A DNA stretch of 33,630 bases from positions 1 to 33,630 of the forward strand of contig PNLU01000025.1 of the NCBI GenBank assembly GCA_013823245.1. The letters run 5' to 3'. Below, one piece after another: positions 1 to 8,958 of the stretch (the first letter of the stretch is position 1; each line of letters begins with the position of its first letter). Made by a program: the position numbers and the translations under genes. The notes below the pieces were generated by a model. The model ran no database searches, was not told the origin of the DNA, and saw nothing but the letters and a program-made list of their open reading frames with translations. This stretch comes from Alcanivorax sp. Its GTDB lineage: Bacteria > Pseudomonadota > Gammaproteobacteria > Pseudomonadales > Alcanivoracaceae.

Positions 1-349
1 GATGATGGGTGTGTGGTCGTTCCTGCGGCAGTTCATGTACACCAAGTTCGTGATCGTCTGTGACGACGACATCAACGCCCGCGACTGGAAAGACGTGATC
101 TGGGCCATGACCACGCGCATGGACCCGGCCCGTGATACCACGCTGGTGGAAAACACGCCCATCGACTATCTCGATTTTGCCTCGCCGGTGTCCGGCCTGG
201 GCTCGAAGATGGGCATGGACGCCACCAACAAGTGGCCGGGCGAAACCGACCGCGAGTGGGGCACGCCGATCACCATGGACCCGGCCGTGAAACAGCGCGT
301 AGATGAACTGTGGGACACGCTGGGCATTGATACACCGCCCCTCGACTGA
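1..349 (+). CDS. ubiD: UbiD 3-octaprenyl-4-hydroxybenzoate decarboxylase, C-terminal part (5' end outside window)
   Basis: Only the last 115 or so residues are present; the frame is open at the left edge, so the first in-frame ATG (position 2) is internal and not the start. The visible segment contains [49 protein letters not shown] and [10 protein letters not shown]. These are near-identical to the conserved C-terminus of bacterial UbiD as I know it from E. coli (about 497 residues). UbiD is the prenylated-FMN-dependent decarboxylase of ubiquinone synthesis and works with its cofactor-making partner UbiX. The stop is at 347-349, and the next gene begins 14 bases later on the same strand, so the two are probably co-transcribed. 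Confidence 0.95.
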   Translation, partial: MMGVWSFLRQFMYTKFVIVCDDDINARDWKDVIWAMTTRMDPARDTTLVENTPIDYLDFASPVSGLGSKMGMDATNKWPGETDREWGTPITMDPAVKQRVDELWDTLGIDTPPLD

Positions 350-363
350 TCAGGAGCCAGGTC

Positions 364-1284
364 ATGAGCTGGAGCATCAAGGACATTCCCGACCAACAGG
401 GGCGCCACGCACTGATTACCGGGGCCAACAGCGGTATCGGTCTGGAAGCAGCCCGTGCGCTGGCAGGCAAGGGGGCGCATGTGATCCTGGCCTGCCGCAC
501 GCAGGGCAAGGCCGAGGATGCGATGGCCGATATCCGCCGGGACCATCCCGATGCGTCGCTGGAATTCCTGCCGCTGGATCTGTCACGCCAGGCGGCCGTG
601 CACGAGAGCGCGGCCATCGTTCGCGAGCGCCATGACCACCTTGATCTGCTGATCAACAATGCCGGCATCATGTGGGTGCAGCGGGACCTGACCGAAGATG
701 GCTTTGAAAGCCAGCTGGCCACGAATCACTTTGGCCATTTCACACTGACGGGCCTGCTGCTGGATATGATCCGCGATGTGCCGGGCGCGCGCATCGTCAC
801 CGTCAGCAGTATCGCGCACCGCGGCGGGCGGATTCATTTCGATGATCTGTCACTGGCAGAAAATTACCAGCGCCAGCGCGCCTATGCACAAAGCAAGGTC
901 GCCAACCTGATCTTCGCCATTGAGCTGCAACGTCGGCTGGCCGCCAGCGGAGCACAAGCGATGTCGGTGGCGTGCCACCCGGGCGTATCCGGCACCAACC
1001 TGGTCACACCGGGCCTGGTAGACCAGAGCCCGCTGAAGATCGGCGCGGTGGTGCGGCTGTTGATGCCGCTGTTTACCCAAAGCCCGAAAAACGGCGCCCT
1101 GCCCACGCTCTATGCGGCCACCGCCGAAGACATCCAACCCGGTGGCTATTACGGCCCTGCCCGCCTGAAGGAAACCATGGGCCCGCCCACCCGCGCCTAC
1201 GCCACCCGTTATGCCCGGGATGAAGAAGTGGGTGAGCGTTTATGGCATATGTCCTGCGCGCTTACCGATTTACACTATCCCTGA
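364..1284 (+). CDS. short-chain dehydrogenase/reductase (retinol-dehydrogenase-like)
   Basis: This is a classical SDR of 306 residues. The Rossmann cofactor motif TGANSGIG lies at residues 19-26, NNAG at 98-101, the catalytic-tetrad Asn at N121, the serine pair at S148/S149, and the YxxxK motif at Y174 and K178. C44-R45 after the second beta strand suggests preference for NADP(H). The length and the extended C-terminal substrate region (after residue 200) match the retinol dehydrogenase/WWOX-like/protochlorophyllide-reductase-like branch, whose bacterial members mostly have unknown substrates. The ATG at 364 is preceded by AGGAG at 352-356 with 7-base spacing, which supports this start. It follows ubiD by 14 bases, hinting at one transcript, but nothing in the sequence shows a role in quinone synthesis. 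Confidence 0.9.
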   Translation: MSWSIKDIPDQQGRHALITGANSGIGLEAARALAGKGAHVILACRTQGKAEDAMADIRRDHPDASLEFLPLDLSRQAAVHESAAIVRERHDHLDLLINNAGIMWVQRDLTEDGFESQLATNHFGHFTLTGLLLDMIRDVPGARIVTVSSIAHRGGRIHFDDLSLAENYQRQRAYAQSKVANLIFAIELQRRLAASGAQAMSVACHPGVSGTNLVTPGLVDQSPLKIGAVVRLLMPLFTQSPKNGALPTLYAATAEDIQPGGYYGPARLKETMGPPTRAYATRYARDEEVGERLWHMSCALTDLHYP

Positions 1285-1380
1285 CCGTTTATTTGACGAC
1301 AGAAGGGCATTGCCTTGACACAGTGTGCAAACCGGAAGGCCATCATCGATGCACCGGAGCGCACCGCCAACGGCTGACAA

Positions 1381-2367
1381 TCAACCGCCCGTCATGTTCA
1401 TGAAACGTACCAGCTGTTCAGCCTGTTCGTCGTGGCTGAAATGATGACGCTCCGGCTTCAGGTCCATGGCCGCTACAATGGCCTGGGTCAGAGGCCGGTC
1501 GTCATGTGGATATTCGCGTAACAGTGGCTTCAGGTCCACGCTGTGCTCGTTGCCCAGGCACAACAGCAGGCGCCCTTCTACGGTCACCCGGACACGATTG
1601 CACAGGTGGCAGAAATTGTGGGAATGCGGCGAGATAAACCCGATGCGCGACACTGCACCCGGTACATGCCAGTACCGTGACGGCCCGGCAGTGCTATCGG
1701 TGGCCGGCACCAGCGTGTAGCGCGATGCCAGTGTATCCCGGATTTCAGCCGATGACACAAAGGCTTCCGCGCGACTGTGCTCACTGATACTGCCCAGCGG
1801 CATTTCTTCGATAAAGGCGATATCCAGATCGCGGGCCAGCGCAAAATCCACCAGCGCCGTTACTTCATCATCATTGCGGCCACGCAGGATCACACTGTTC
1901 AGGCGAATACGGGCGAAACCCGCTGCACGGGCGGCGTCGATACCGGCCAGCACCTGGTCCAGATCACCGGTTCGGGTCAGGGCCCTGAAACGCGCCGGGT
2001 CCAGGCTGTCGAGACTGATATTGAGGCGGCGCACGCCTGCCTCTCGCAGCGCCAGCGCCTTGTCCGCCAGACGACCTGCATTGGTGGTGAGGGTCAGCTC
2101 GTCCAGCCCCGGTTCGGCCGCGATCCAGCGCGCCAGCCGTTCGATACCGGGGCGCACCAGCGGCTCGCCGCCGGTCAGGCGAATACGCCGCACGCCCAGC
2201 TGCACGAAGGTCCGCGCGACACGATGCAGTTCTTCCAGCGACAGGATCTCTGCTCTCGGCAGAAAGGTCATCTGTTCTGCCATGCAATAGACACAACGAA
2301 AGTCGCAGCGGTCAGTCACAGACAGCCGGACATAGTCTACCTGGCGATGGAAGCGGTCGATCAACAT
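1381..2367 (-). CDS. moaA: GTP 3',8-cyclase MoaA (radical SAM, molybdenum cofactor synthesis)
   Basis: MoaA performs the first step of molybdopterin synthesis, converting GTP to 3',8-cyclo-7,8-dihydro-GTP, which MoaC then turns into cyclic pyranopterin monophosphate. The radical-SAM [4Fe-4S] cluster motif CxxxCxxC is at C21, C25 and C28 (CDFRCVYC). [11 protein letters not shown] follows. The second cluster's CxxC-x13-C pattern is present near the C-terminus (CHLC...C). The protein ends in the Gly-Gly pair that is functionally important in MoaA. An in-frame extension upstream to 2463 exists, but the ATG at 2367 gives 328 residues, almost exactly the E. coli length, and begins MLIDRFHR as the family does. 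It is convergent with the SDR gene across 96 bases. No other moa gene is in the window. Confidence 0.96.
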   Translation of the reverse strand: MLIDRFHRQVDYVRLSVTDRCDFRCVYCMAEQMTFLPRAEILSLEELHRVARTFVQLGVRRIRLTGGEPLVRPGIERLARWIAAEPGLDELTLTTNAGRLADKALALREAGVRRLNISLDSLDPARFRALTRTGDLDQVLAGIDAARAAGFARIRLNSVILRGRNDDEVTALVDFALARDLDIAFIEEMPLGSISEHSRAEAFVSSAEIRDTLASRYTLVPATDSTAGPSRYWHVPGAVSRIGFISPHSHNFCHLCNRVRVTVEGRLLLCLGNEHSVDLKPLLREYPHDDRPLTQAIVAAMDLKPERHHFSHDEQAEQLVRFMNMTGG

Positions 2368-2510
2368 GCCCCGAGTGTAACGGGAATCGCCACCGCCTGC
2401 GATCCCGGCATGCCAAGATACTGATTTTACGGAATATTGTTGTGCGGTGGCCAGCAGCGCCATGGATCGTTAGCATGGGACTTCCATTTTCAGTCAGAAC
2501 CGGATTTTTC

Positions 2511-2996
2511 ATGCAGATCGCAGACAATGCCGTAGTGGCCATCCACTACACCCTCACCGACGATGCCGGCACCACGCTGGACACCTCCCGCGAGCGCAAT
2601 GAGCCGCTCGCCTACCTGCACGGCCACGGCAACATTATCCCGGGCCTGGAAAGCGCACTGGTGGGCAAGCAGGCAGGTGACAAGCTGAACGTGACCGTGG
2701 CACCGGAAGAGGGCTACGGCGAGCGCCACGATGCCCTGATCCAGACCGTGCCGCGCGAAGCCTTTGAAGGCGTGGATGAAGTGCTGCCCGGCATGCAGTT
2801 CCAGGCGCAGACCGACGCTGGCCCGCGCCTGTTCACCATTACCGAGGTGGAAGGCGACAACGTCACCGTGGATGGCAACCATCCGCTGGCTGGCGCGACA
2901 CTGCACTTTGATGTCGAAATCACCGAAGTGCGTGAAGCGAGCGCTGAAGAATTGTCCCACGGCCATGTACACGGCCCGGATGGTCACCAGCACTGA
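2511..2996 (+). CDS. slyD: FKBP-type peptidyl-prolyl cis-trans isomerase, SlyD-like
   Basis: This 161-residue SlyD-type FKBP catalyses prolyl isomerisation and acts as a folding helper in the cytoplasm. SlyD in enterics also binds nickel and assists hydrogenase maturation. The FKBP halves flank the inserted-in-flap chaperone domain. Recognisable pieces are YLHGHGNIIPGLESAL, VAPEEGYGERHD, VPREAFEGVDEVLPGMQF and VDGNHPLAGATLHFDVEIT. The tail is HGHVHGPDGHQH, which keeps several histidines but is much shorter than the metal-binding tail of E. coli SlyD, so nickel capacity may be reduced (inference). The frame is open 69 bases further upstream, but the ATG at 2511 aligns with the family N-terminus. 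No signal peptide is seen. It diverges from moaA and is followed by gdhB after 74 bases. Confidence 0.93.
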   Translation: MQIADNAVVAIHYTLTDDAGTTLDTSRERNEPLAYLHGHGNIIPGLESALVGKQAGDKLNVTVAPEEGYGERHDALIQTVPREAFEGVDEVLPGMQFQAQTDAGPRLFTITEVEGDNVTVDGNHPLAGATLHFDVEITEVREASAEELSHGHVHGPDGHQH

Positions 2997-3017
2997 TCGC
3001 AGCCCGGTCGGGTTGCC

Positions 3018-3045
3018 TTGCCCGCCTCCTCCCCTCCGCTATACT
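3018..3045 (+). promoter_or_regulatory. predicted sigma-70 promoter of gdhB
   Basis: The -10 hexamer TATACT at 3040-3045 (5 of 6 to consensus) pairs with TTGCCC at 3018-3023 (4 of 6) across a 16-base spacer. The transcript would start near 3052, giving a leader of about 20 bases that contains the strong ribosome site of gdhB. It would let gdhB be transcribed independently of slyD. Confidence 0.5.
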
Positions 3046-3070
3046 GGAAATCAGCAGCACAGGAGGAGGC

Positions 3071-6000
3071 ATGCCTGATCATTCTGATCGCCAGCATGAT
3101 CTACTGCTGGCCCAGCTCGACGGCCTGGCCGTGGCTCATATCAATAGCCTGAACGCCGACGATCCCGAATCCCTGCGCCGGCGTTTCCATACTTTTCTGC
3201 ATCATTATTTCGAACTGGCCTCGCCCGGCGCACTGGCAGCTCGGCCACCTGATCATCTGTTCCGCATCGCCTGGCAGCACTGGACACTGGCCTCACGACG
3301 TGGCGCCAGCGAAGCATGCCTGGCACTAAGCGCACCGGAAAACGACCACCAGCCCTGGTTCGCACAGCTCTCCACCGTTACCGATGACATGCCGTTTCTG
3401 ATGGACTCGCTGGGCATGGCGATCCGCGACACCGGGAGTGCCATCGACTGGACCGTCCATCCGCTGCTACGCATGCGCCGCGACCGCGATGGTCAGTTGC
3501 TGGAAGTGCTTGGCACCGCCGACAACGACGACAGTGCCGAATCGCTGATTCATATCGAGTTCGAGCCACTGGAGGGCGACGCGGAGGCTTATGAAACACT
3601 GCACCAGACACTGCTGGGCGTGTTGCATGATGTGCGCTGCGTCGTCACCGATTACCCCGCCATGCGCCAGCGCATGCTGGAGCAGGCGGAAGCGCTCGCG
3701 CAGGCGCCGGCCAACCAGGACCAGGCCGACTGCGATGAAGCGGCAGCCTTCCTGCGTTGGCTCACTAACGATCATTTCACGTTTCTGGGCTATTCGCGCT
3801 CGCGGGCCAACAAAGACGAAGAGGGCGAATTCACCCTGCAGGCCCTGGACGACCACGGCCTGGGCCTGACCCGACCCGGTGAGCGTTTTGCCAATACCGA
3901 TGAATGCATCGCGCCGCTGGACGAGTTGCGCCGCCATGCCCAGTCCAACCATCTGCTGGTGGTCACCAAGGCCAATGCCCGCTCCACGGTGCATCATCCG
4001 CAGTACATGGATATCATCTCGGTGAAGCAGTTTGCCGACGACGGCACCTTGCTGTACACCCACCGCTTCGTGGGTCTGTTTTCGCTGGATGTCTACATCA
4101 GCAAGCCCGCCGATATTCCGCTGATCCGTCGCAAGGCGGACTATGTCATGGCCCGTTCGCGTCTGCCCACACGTTCTCACTCCGGCAAGAACCTGCAGGA
4201 CATACTGCATCAGCTTCCCCGCGACGAACTGTTCCAGTCGTCCGCAGAAGAGCTGTACGACACTTGCATGGGCATTCGCGCGTTGCGCGACCGACACCAG
4301 CTCCGTTTGTTCATGCGCCGCGACCGTTATGGTCGTTTTTATTCCTGCATGGTGTATCTGCCCCGTGACCGTTATGCCCGCGAAATGCGTGATCGCATGG
4401 CAGAAGAACTGATGCGGATCTGTGGCGGCCTGTCGATTGACCGCAACGTGGATTTTTTGCGCGGTGATCTGGCGCGCATGCATTTCATCGTCCGCACACC
4501 GCCCGGCACCCGAATCGGGCTGCGGCCCGATGAAGTGGAAGAGCGCCTGGTCCAGGCCACACGCAGCTGGCGCGACCGACTGCGCGATCAGCTTCTGCAA
4601 CAAAGCGGCCAGGGCCACCGCCTGCTGGCCAGCCGCTTCGTGGACGCCTTCCCACTCGCCTACAGCAGCCATACAGACACCACCGAGGCCGCCACAGACA
4701 TTCACTACCTGACCCGTCTGGGCAGCGACACCCCCTTGCTGCCGCGCCTGCTGGTGGACCAGAGCGCCGCCGGACGCGCCTGCCCCACGGCGCTCAAGCT
4801 GTACAGCTGGCAGCAACCCGTCGCGTTATCCGATGTACTGCCCACGCTGGAGAATTTCGGACTTCGCGTTGTGCGCCAGGACCCGACGCGGGTAACACCC
4901 CGCGATGGCGAAACACTGTGGATACAGGCCTTCGAAGTACGGGTACAGGGTGATTGCGCACTGCCACAGGAAGCATTGAAGGACACGTTCGAGACGGCTT
5001 TTCTCAAGTGCTGGCATGGCGACAGCGAGAACGACAGCCTGCATCAACTGGTCCTGACCGCAGGGCTGAACTGGCGCCAGATCGTCTGCCTTCGTGTGCT
5101 GACGCGTTACCTGTTGCAGACGGGCCTGCCCTATTCGCAGCATTACATGGCGCAGTTGCTGTCTGAACACAACGGCTACGCGCATCGCATCGTGAGCCTG
5201 TTCGAAGCCCGCTTTGATCCTCAACGTGATGCCAACAAACGGCAGCAACAGGGGTTGGCCCTGGCCCAGGCTCTGGACGATGCCCTCGACAAGGTCACGA
5301 CCCTGGATGCGGATCGTGTATTACGCGGTTACCTGGATGTGGTGCGTGCCACCCTGCGCACCAATTTTTTCCAGACGGATGGGCAAGGCCGTCCACGGCC
5401 CTGGATCAGTCTGAAGCTGGACCCGCAAAAATTGCCGGAACTGCCGCAACCACGGCCCATGTTCGAAACCTTTGTCTATTCACCCGATATGGAAGCCATC
5501 CATCTGCGGGGCGGCAAGGTTGCCCGCGGAGGCCTGCGCTGGTCAGACCGGCGCGAGGATTTTCGTACCGAGGTGCTGGGCCTGGTCAAGGCACAGATGG
5601 TCAAGAACGCGATCATTGTCCCCGTTGGTGCGAAAGGCGGCTTTGTGGTCAAGCGTGGCGATCCGACCGATCGCGACACTTGGCTCGCCCAGGGGCAGGC
5701 CTGCTATCGCACCTTCCTTCGCGGGCTGCTCGATATTACCGACAACCGCGACGGCGATCGCGTGGTGCCGCCACCGGATGTGGTGCGCTATGACGATGAT
5801 GATCCGTATCTGGTGGTCGCAGCGGATAAAGGCACCGCCACTTTTTCGGACATCGCCAACGACATCGCAGCCAAATACGGCTTCTGGCTCGGCGATGCAT
5901 TTGCCTCCGGCGGCTCGGCCGGTTACGACCACAAGAAAATGGGCATCACCGCGCGTGGAGCCTGGGAAAGCGTCAAACGACATTTTCGTGAGCAGGGCAA

Positions 6001-7915
6001 GGATATCCAGACGCAGGACTTCACCGTGGTCGGCATCGGCGACATGGGCGGCGACGTGTTTGGCAATGGCATGCTGTTGTCGCCACATATCTGCCTGGTG
6101 GCCGCATTCAATCACCAGCATATCTTTATCGATCCGACGCCGGACGCCGCCATCAGCTTCGCCGAACGTCAGCGGCTGTTCGCCTTGCCCCGTTCCGGCT
6201 GGCAGGACTACGATAGCACATTGATCTCCGAAGGCGGCGGCGTCTGGCCACGCAGCGCCAAGAGCATCACCCTGAGCGATCAGGCGCGAGCGGCGCTGGA
6301 CATCGAGGCACGGGTGCTCACGCCAAATGAGCTGATCAGGGCGATCCTCTGCGCGCCGGTGGAATTGTTGTTCAACGGCGGTATCGGCACCTGGGTCAAG
6401 GCCAGCCATGAGAGCCACCAGGATGTCGGAGATCGCGCCAACGATGCCCTGCGCGTCAACGCCCGCGCGTTGCGCTGTCAGGTGGTGGGCGAAGGCGGCA
6501 ATCTGGGCTTCACCCAGGCGGGGCGAATCGAGTACGCGCTCGCCGGCGGCTGCATCAATACAGACGCCATCGACAATGCTGGCGGCGTACACAGTTCCGA
6601 CCGCGAAGTGAATATCAAGATCCCGTTGAATAGCCTGATGCAGCAAGGTGAGCTGGACCGTGACACCCGCGACCCCTTGCTGGCCGACATGACCGACACG
6701 CTGGCCGCACAGGTCCTGAGTGACAACAGCCTGCAAAGCCTGGCCCTGAGCCTGCAGGAGCAGGATGCGCCAGAACGGCTGGACGAACACAGCCAGCTGA
6801 TGCGCGCCCTGGAGCGCGAAGGCTTGCTGGTACGCGAACAGGAAGGGCTGCCGGATGATGACACCCTTGCGGAGCGACGCACCGATGGCGCCGGGCTGAC
6901 CCGACCCGAACTGGCGGTGCTGATGGCCTACAGCAAGATCACGCTGTTCGATGCGGTGCTGGCGTCCACCGTGCCGGATGATCCCAGCTTTGCCGAGAGT
7001 CTGCTCGGTTACTTTCCTGCGCAGATGCGCACACGGTTCCACGAACCGCTGCTGTCACACCGCCTGCGCCGCGAGATTATCTCGACCCAGCTGGCCAACC
7101 GTGTGGTCAACCATATGGGCAGTACCTTCGTGTACCGGTTACTGGATGATCACGGCATCGCCCCGGCGGATACCGTCAAGGCCTTTGCCATGGCCTGGGC
7201 CCTCTGTGACGGCGACGCCTACTGGCGCATGATCGACGCGCTGGATAACCAGATAGATGCGCGGCTGCAATGGCGGCTGTATTCGCGCGTCACCGGGCTG
7301 CTGCGTCACCTGACCCAGTGGCTGCTGCGCAGCCCCCAGGGCGGCGGCGACATCGATACCGTGCAAAAACGGTTCCATGGGCCGCTGCGGGTGCTGGAGC
7401 AGACACTCCCGAACATCCTGACAACGTCGTACCGGGAAGAATGGGACCAGGCCTGCACCACTTTGACCGACGGAGGTGTCCCGCAGGCGGTGGCCACGAC
7501 GCTCGCCAACACGCTGGTACTGGGCAGCGCACCGGACATCATCGAGTTGGCCGATGAAGCGGGTTGCGGCATTGATCTGGCAGCGGCCTGTTACTTTCTG
7601 GTCGGCGACCGACTGAACATGCTGTGGCTGCTGTCGTCCATCATCAACCTGGGCGTGCAGGACAAATGGCAGGCGCTGGCGCGCGCCAATTTGCGCGAAG
7701 ACAGCTACCGACTGCAACGACAGGTAACCGCGCGCGTGCTGGCGCGCCCCGGCGACAGCGCCGAAGCACGTTTCGAGCAGTGGGAAGCGGCGCACAGCGA
7801 GAAAATTTATTTCAGCATCCGCCGGCTGGACGCTCTGCAAGCCCACGGCCAGCCCGACTTCATGACTCTGGCCGTGGGCGTACGCGCGCTGCGCACGTTA
7901 CGCAACCTGCCCTGA
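3071..7915 (+). CDS. gdhB: NAD-specific glutamate dehydrogenase, large (about 180 kDa) class
   Basis: This 1,614-residue protein belongs to the large bacterial NAD-glutamate dehydrogenases (about 1,600 residues, as in Pseudomonas GdhB and Streptomyces GDH). They oxidise glutamate to 2-oxoglutarate plus ammonium, mainly in amino-acid catabolism. The N-terminal half (to about residue 700) is the regulatory ACT-like region. The catalytic core follows: GGLRWSDRREDFRTEV near residue 820, PVGAKGGF with the catalytic lysine near K855, GIGDMGGDVFGNGM near 990, then LLFNGGIGTWVKA and VVGEGGNLGFTQAGRIEYA. A C-terminal helical segment of about 500 residues completes it. The ATG at 3071 has an excellent AGGAGG ribosome site 4-5 bases upstream. 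It appears monocistronic and converges on the M15 peptidase gene, leaving only 17 bases between stops. Confidence 0.97.
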   Translation: MPDHSDRQHDLLLAQLDGLAVAHINSLNADDPESLRRRFHTFLHHYFELASPGALAARPPDHLFRIAWQHWTLASRRGASEACLALSAPENDHQPWFAQLSTVTDDMPFLMDSLGMAIRDTGSAIDWTVHPLLRMRRDRDGQLLEVLGTADNDDSAESLIHIEFEPLEGDAEAYETLHQTLLGVLHDVRCVVTDYPAMRQRMLEQAEALAQAPANQDQADCDEAAAFLRWLTNDHFTFLGYSRSRANKDEEGEFTLQALDDHGLGLTRPGERFANTDECIAPLDELRRHAQSNHLLVVTKANARSTVHHPQYMDIISVKQFADDGTLLYTHRFVGLFSLDVYISKPADIPLIRRKADYVMARSRLPTRSHSGKNLQDILHQLPRDELFQSSAEELYDTCMGIRALRDRHQLRLFMRRDRYGRFYSCMVYLPRDRYAREMRDRMAEELMRICGGLSIDRNVDFLRGDLARMHFIVRTPPGTRIGLRPDEVEERLVQATRSWRDRLRDQLLQQSGQGHRLLASRFVDAFPLAYSSHTDTTEAATDIHYLTRLGSDTPLLPRLLVDQSAAGRACPTALKLYSWQQPVALSDVLPTLENFGLRVVRQDPTRVTPRDGETLWIQAFEVRVQGDCALPQEALKDTFETAFLKCWHGDSENDSLHQLVLTAGLNWRQIVCLRVLTRYLLQTGLPYSQHYMAQLLSEHNGYAHRIVSLFEARFDPQRDANKRQQQGLALAQALDDALDKVTTLDADRVLRGYLDVVRATLRTNFFQTDGQGRPRPWISLKLDPQKLPELPQPRPMFETFVYSPDMEAIHLRGGKVARGGLRWSDRREDFRTEVLGLVKAQMVKNAIIVPVGAKGGFVVKRGDPTDRDTWLAQGQACYRTFLRGLLDITDNRDGDRVVPPPDVVRYDDDDPYLVVAADKGTATFSDIANDIAAKYGFWLGDAFASGGSAGYDHKKMGITARGAWESVKRHFREQGKDIQTQDFTVVGIGDMGGDVFGNGMLLSPHICLVAAFNHQHIFIDPTPDAAISFAERQRLFALPRSGWQDYDSTLISEGGGVWPRSAKSITLSDQARAALDIEARVLTPNELIRAILCAPVELLFNGGIGTWVKASHESHQDVGDRANDALRVNARALRCQVVGEGGNLGFTQAGRIEYALAGGCINTDAIDNAGGVHSSDREVNIKIPLNSLMQQGELDRDTRDPLLADMTDTLAAQVLSDNSLQSLALSLQEQDAPERLDEHSQLMRALEREGLLVREQEGLPDDDTLAERRTDGAGLTRPELAVLMAYSKITLFDAVLASTVPDDPSFAESLLGYFPAQMRTRFHEPLLSHRLRREIISTQLANRVVNHMGSTFVYRLLDDHGIAPADTVKAFAMAWALCDGDAYWRMIDALDNQIDARLQWRLYSRVTGLLRHLTQWLLRSPQGGGDIDTVQKRFHGPLRVLEQTLPNILTTSYREEWDQACTTLTDGGVPQAVATTLANTLVLGSAPDIIELADEAGCGIDLAAACYFLVGDRLNMLWLLSSIINLGVQDKWQALARANLREDSYRLQRQVTARVLARPGDSAEARFEQWEAAHSEKIYFSIRRLDALQAHGQPDFMTLAVGVRALRTLRNLP

Positions 7916-7932
7916 AGCAGACCGGCGAACAC

Positions 7933-8901
7933 TCAGGGAATCGCCCAGCGCGCCTCATGGCCACGCGCATCCACGTGCAAGAATGCGCCGCGATGTGAGC
8001 GAGGGCCATACAACCCGAGCCCACCGCTCAGCCGACTGAACAGCGGCTCGGCAAACAATGATTCCGCAATATCATGCAGCACCCGGGCATCCGCCATATC
8101 GAGTTTGCCATCGCCGTTCAGATCATCCATGCGGCCACTGCCATTGGTATCGATATAGATATCGGCGGCGCCACCCCATATATGCCGGGAATAGGCGCCG
8201 TTGCCGATGGTTGCGTTGTACCAGGGAGTTCGAAAACCGCTCATCACCACGAAGGAATCCGTGCGGATGCCACGCCGGTTAACCTCTTCCAGCAGCAGTT
8301 CCAGCTTCACCAACAAGGGCTCGCGCAGCGCCATATACTTGGGCCAGGCGTCCGGTTGCTGTTTGCACAGGAACTGCCCCAGCGTGAAGTGCGGCGATAC
8401 ACGAATATCCAGCATCGACTCGGTAACTTCGATCAGGCCCGGGGGAGGCAGATAAATGGGATTACCATTGAGAGGCGTGGATGGATAGCTGCCGATCCGA
8501 TAACCGTTCAGGTACTGCCCTCGAGCAGCCTCAAGCGGGCGCATCACCAGCACATGTACCTGAACGACTTCGCCGTCGGCCCGGCGCACGCGCACCTGCT
8601 GCACGCTGCCCGCCTCCGGCGCCCGCCAGCGCCACACGCCAGGCGAACGGGCCGGTTGCGACTGACCGTCGAGCAATAACGTAAAATGCTGCCGCGCATC
8701 CTCCGCAGCAGGCACCTTGACGGTCACCGTGTCGCCCGGCATCACCAGACGCACAAAGTCGCGATAGGCAATCTGCTTGCCTGCCACCGTGATGGCGAAG
8801 GGCACATGCCCCGCATCAAATTGATCTGACGCCAGGCTTTGCCATGGCAGCACCAGACACCCGACCCCCAACCAGAACGCAACGCACCGCATCACCCACA
8901 T
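7933..8901 (-). CDS. secreted M15-type (DUF882-like) murein peptidase with EF-hand-like insertion
   Basis: This 322-residue exported protein has a signal peptide (MWVMRCVAFWLGVGCLVLPW, cleaved near LASDQ). An N-terminal domain of about 120 residues has no clear match to me. The C-terminal M15_3 peptidase domain has SGFR at 221-224, HIWGGAAD with zinc ligands H240 and D247, and a last ligand H309 in LHVDARG. A calcium-loop-like stretch at residues 251-271 (DTNGSGRMDDLNGDGKLD) is inserted right after the second ligand. It lies 57 bases behind the L,D-transpeptidase gene, as ycbK (mepK) follows ycbB in E. coli. MepK cuts the 3-3 cross-links such transpeptidases make, so a matching role is inferred. 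A GTG at 8919 is an alternative start; the ATG at 8901 has GGGAG upstream and gives a better signal peptide. Confidence 0.85.
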   Translation of the reverse strand: MWVMRCVAFWLGVGCLVLPWQSLASDQFDAGHVPFAITVAGKQIAYRDFVRLVMPGDTVTVKVPAAEDARQHFTLLLDGQSQPARSPGVWRWRAPEAGSVQQVRVRRADGEVVQVHVLVMRPLEAARGQYLNGYRIGSYPSTPLNGNPIYLPPPGLIEVTESMLDIRVSPHFTLGQFLCKQQPDAWPKYMALREPLLVKLELLLEEVNRRGIRTDSFVVMSGFRTPWYNATIGNGAYSRHIWGGAADIYIDTNGSGRMDDLNGDGKLDMADARVLHDIAESLFAEPLFSRLSGGLGLYGPRSHRGAFLHVDARGHEARWAIP

Positions 8902-8958
8902 GGCGCACGGAACTCCCACAGATCAACAGGGCATGAGCGGCCTCACACCCGCTGTCCT

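Noticed and set aside
1285-1380. TTGACA at about 1315 as a promoter
   Set aside because: No suitable -10 follows at 15-19 bases, and the gap lies between two convergent genes with nothing to transcribe.
3467-4816. A 449-codon open frame on the minus strand inside gdhB
   Set aside because: Same reason: antisense of a conserved gene, low-complexity His/Gln/Gly-rich translation, no recognisable domain.
5543-7042. A 499-codon open frame on the minus strand inside gdhB
   Set aside because: It mirrors a high-GC gene; the plus-strand product is a clearly conserved glutamate dehydrogenase and the minus-strand translation shows no family motifs.
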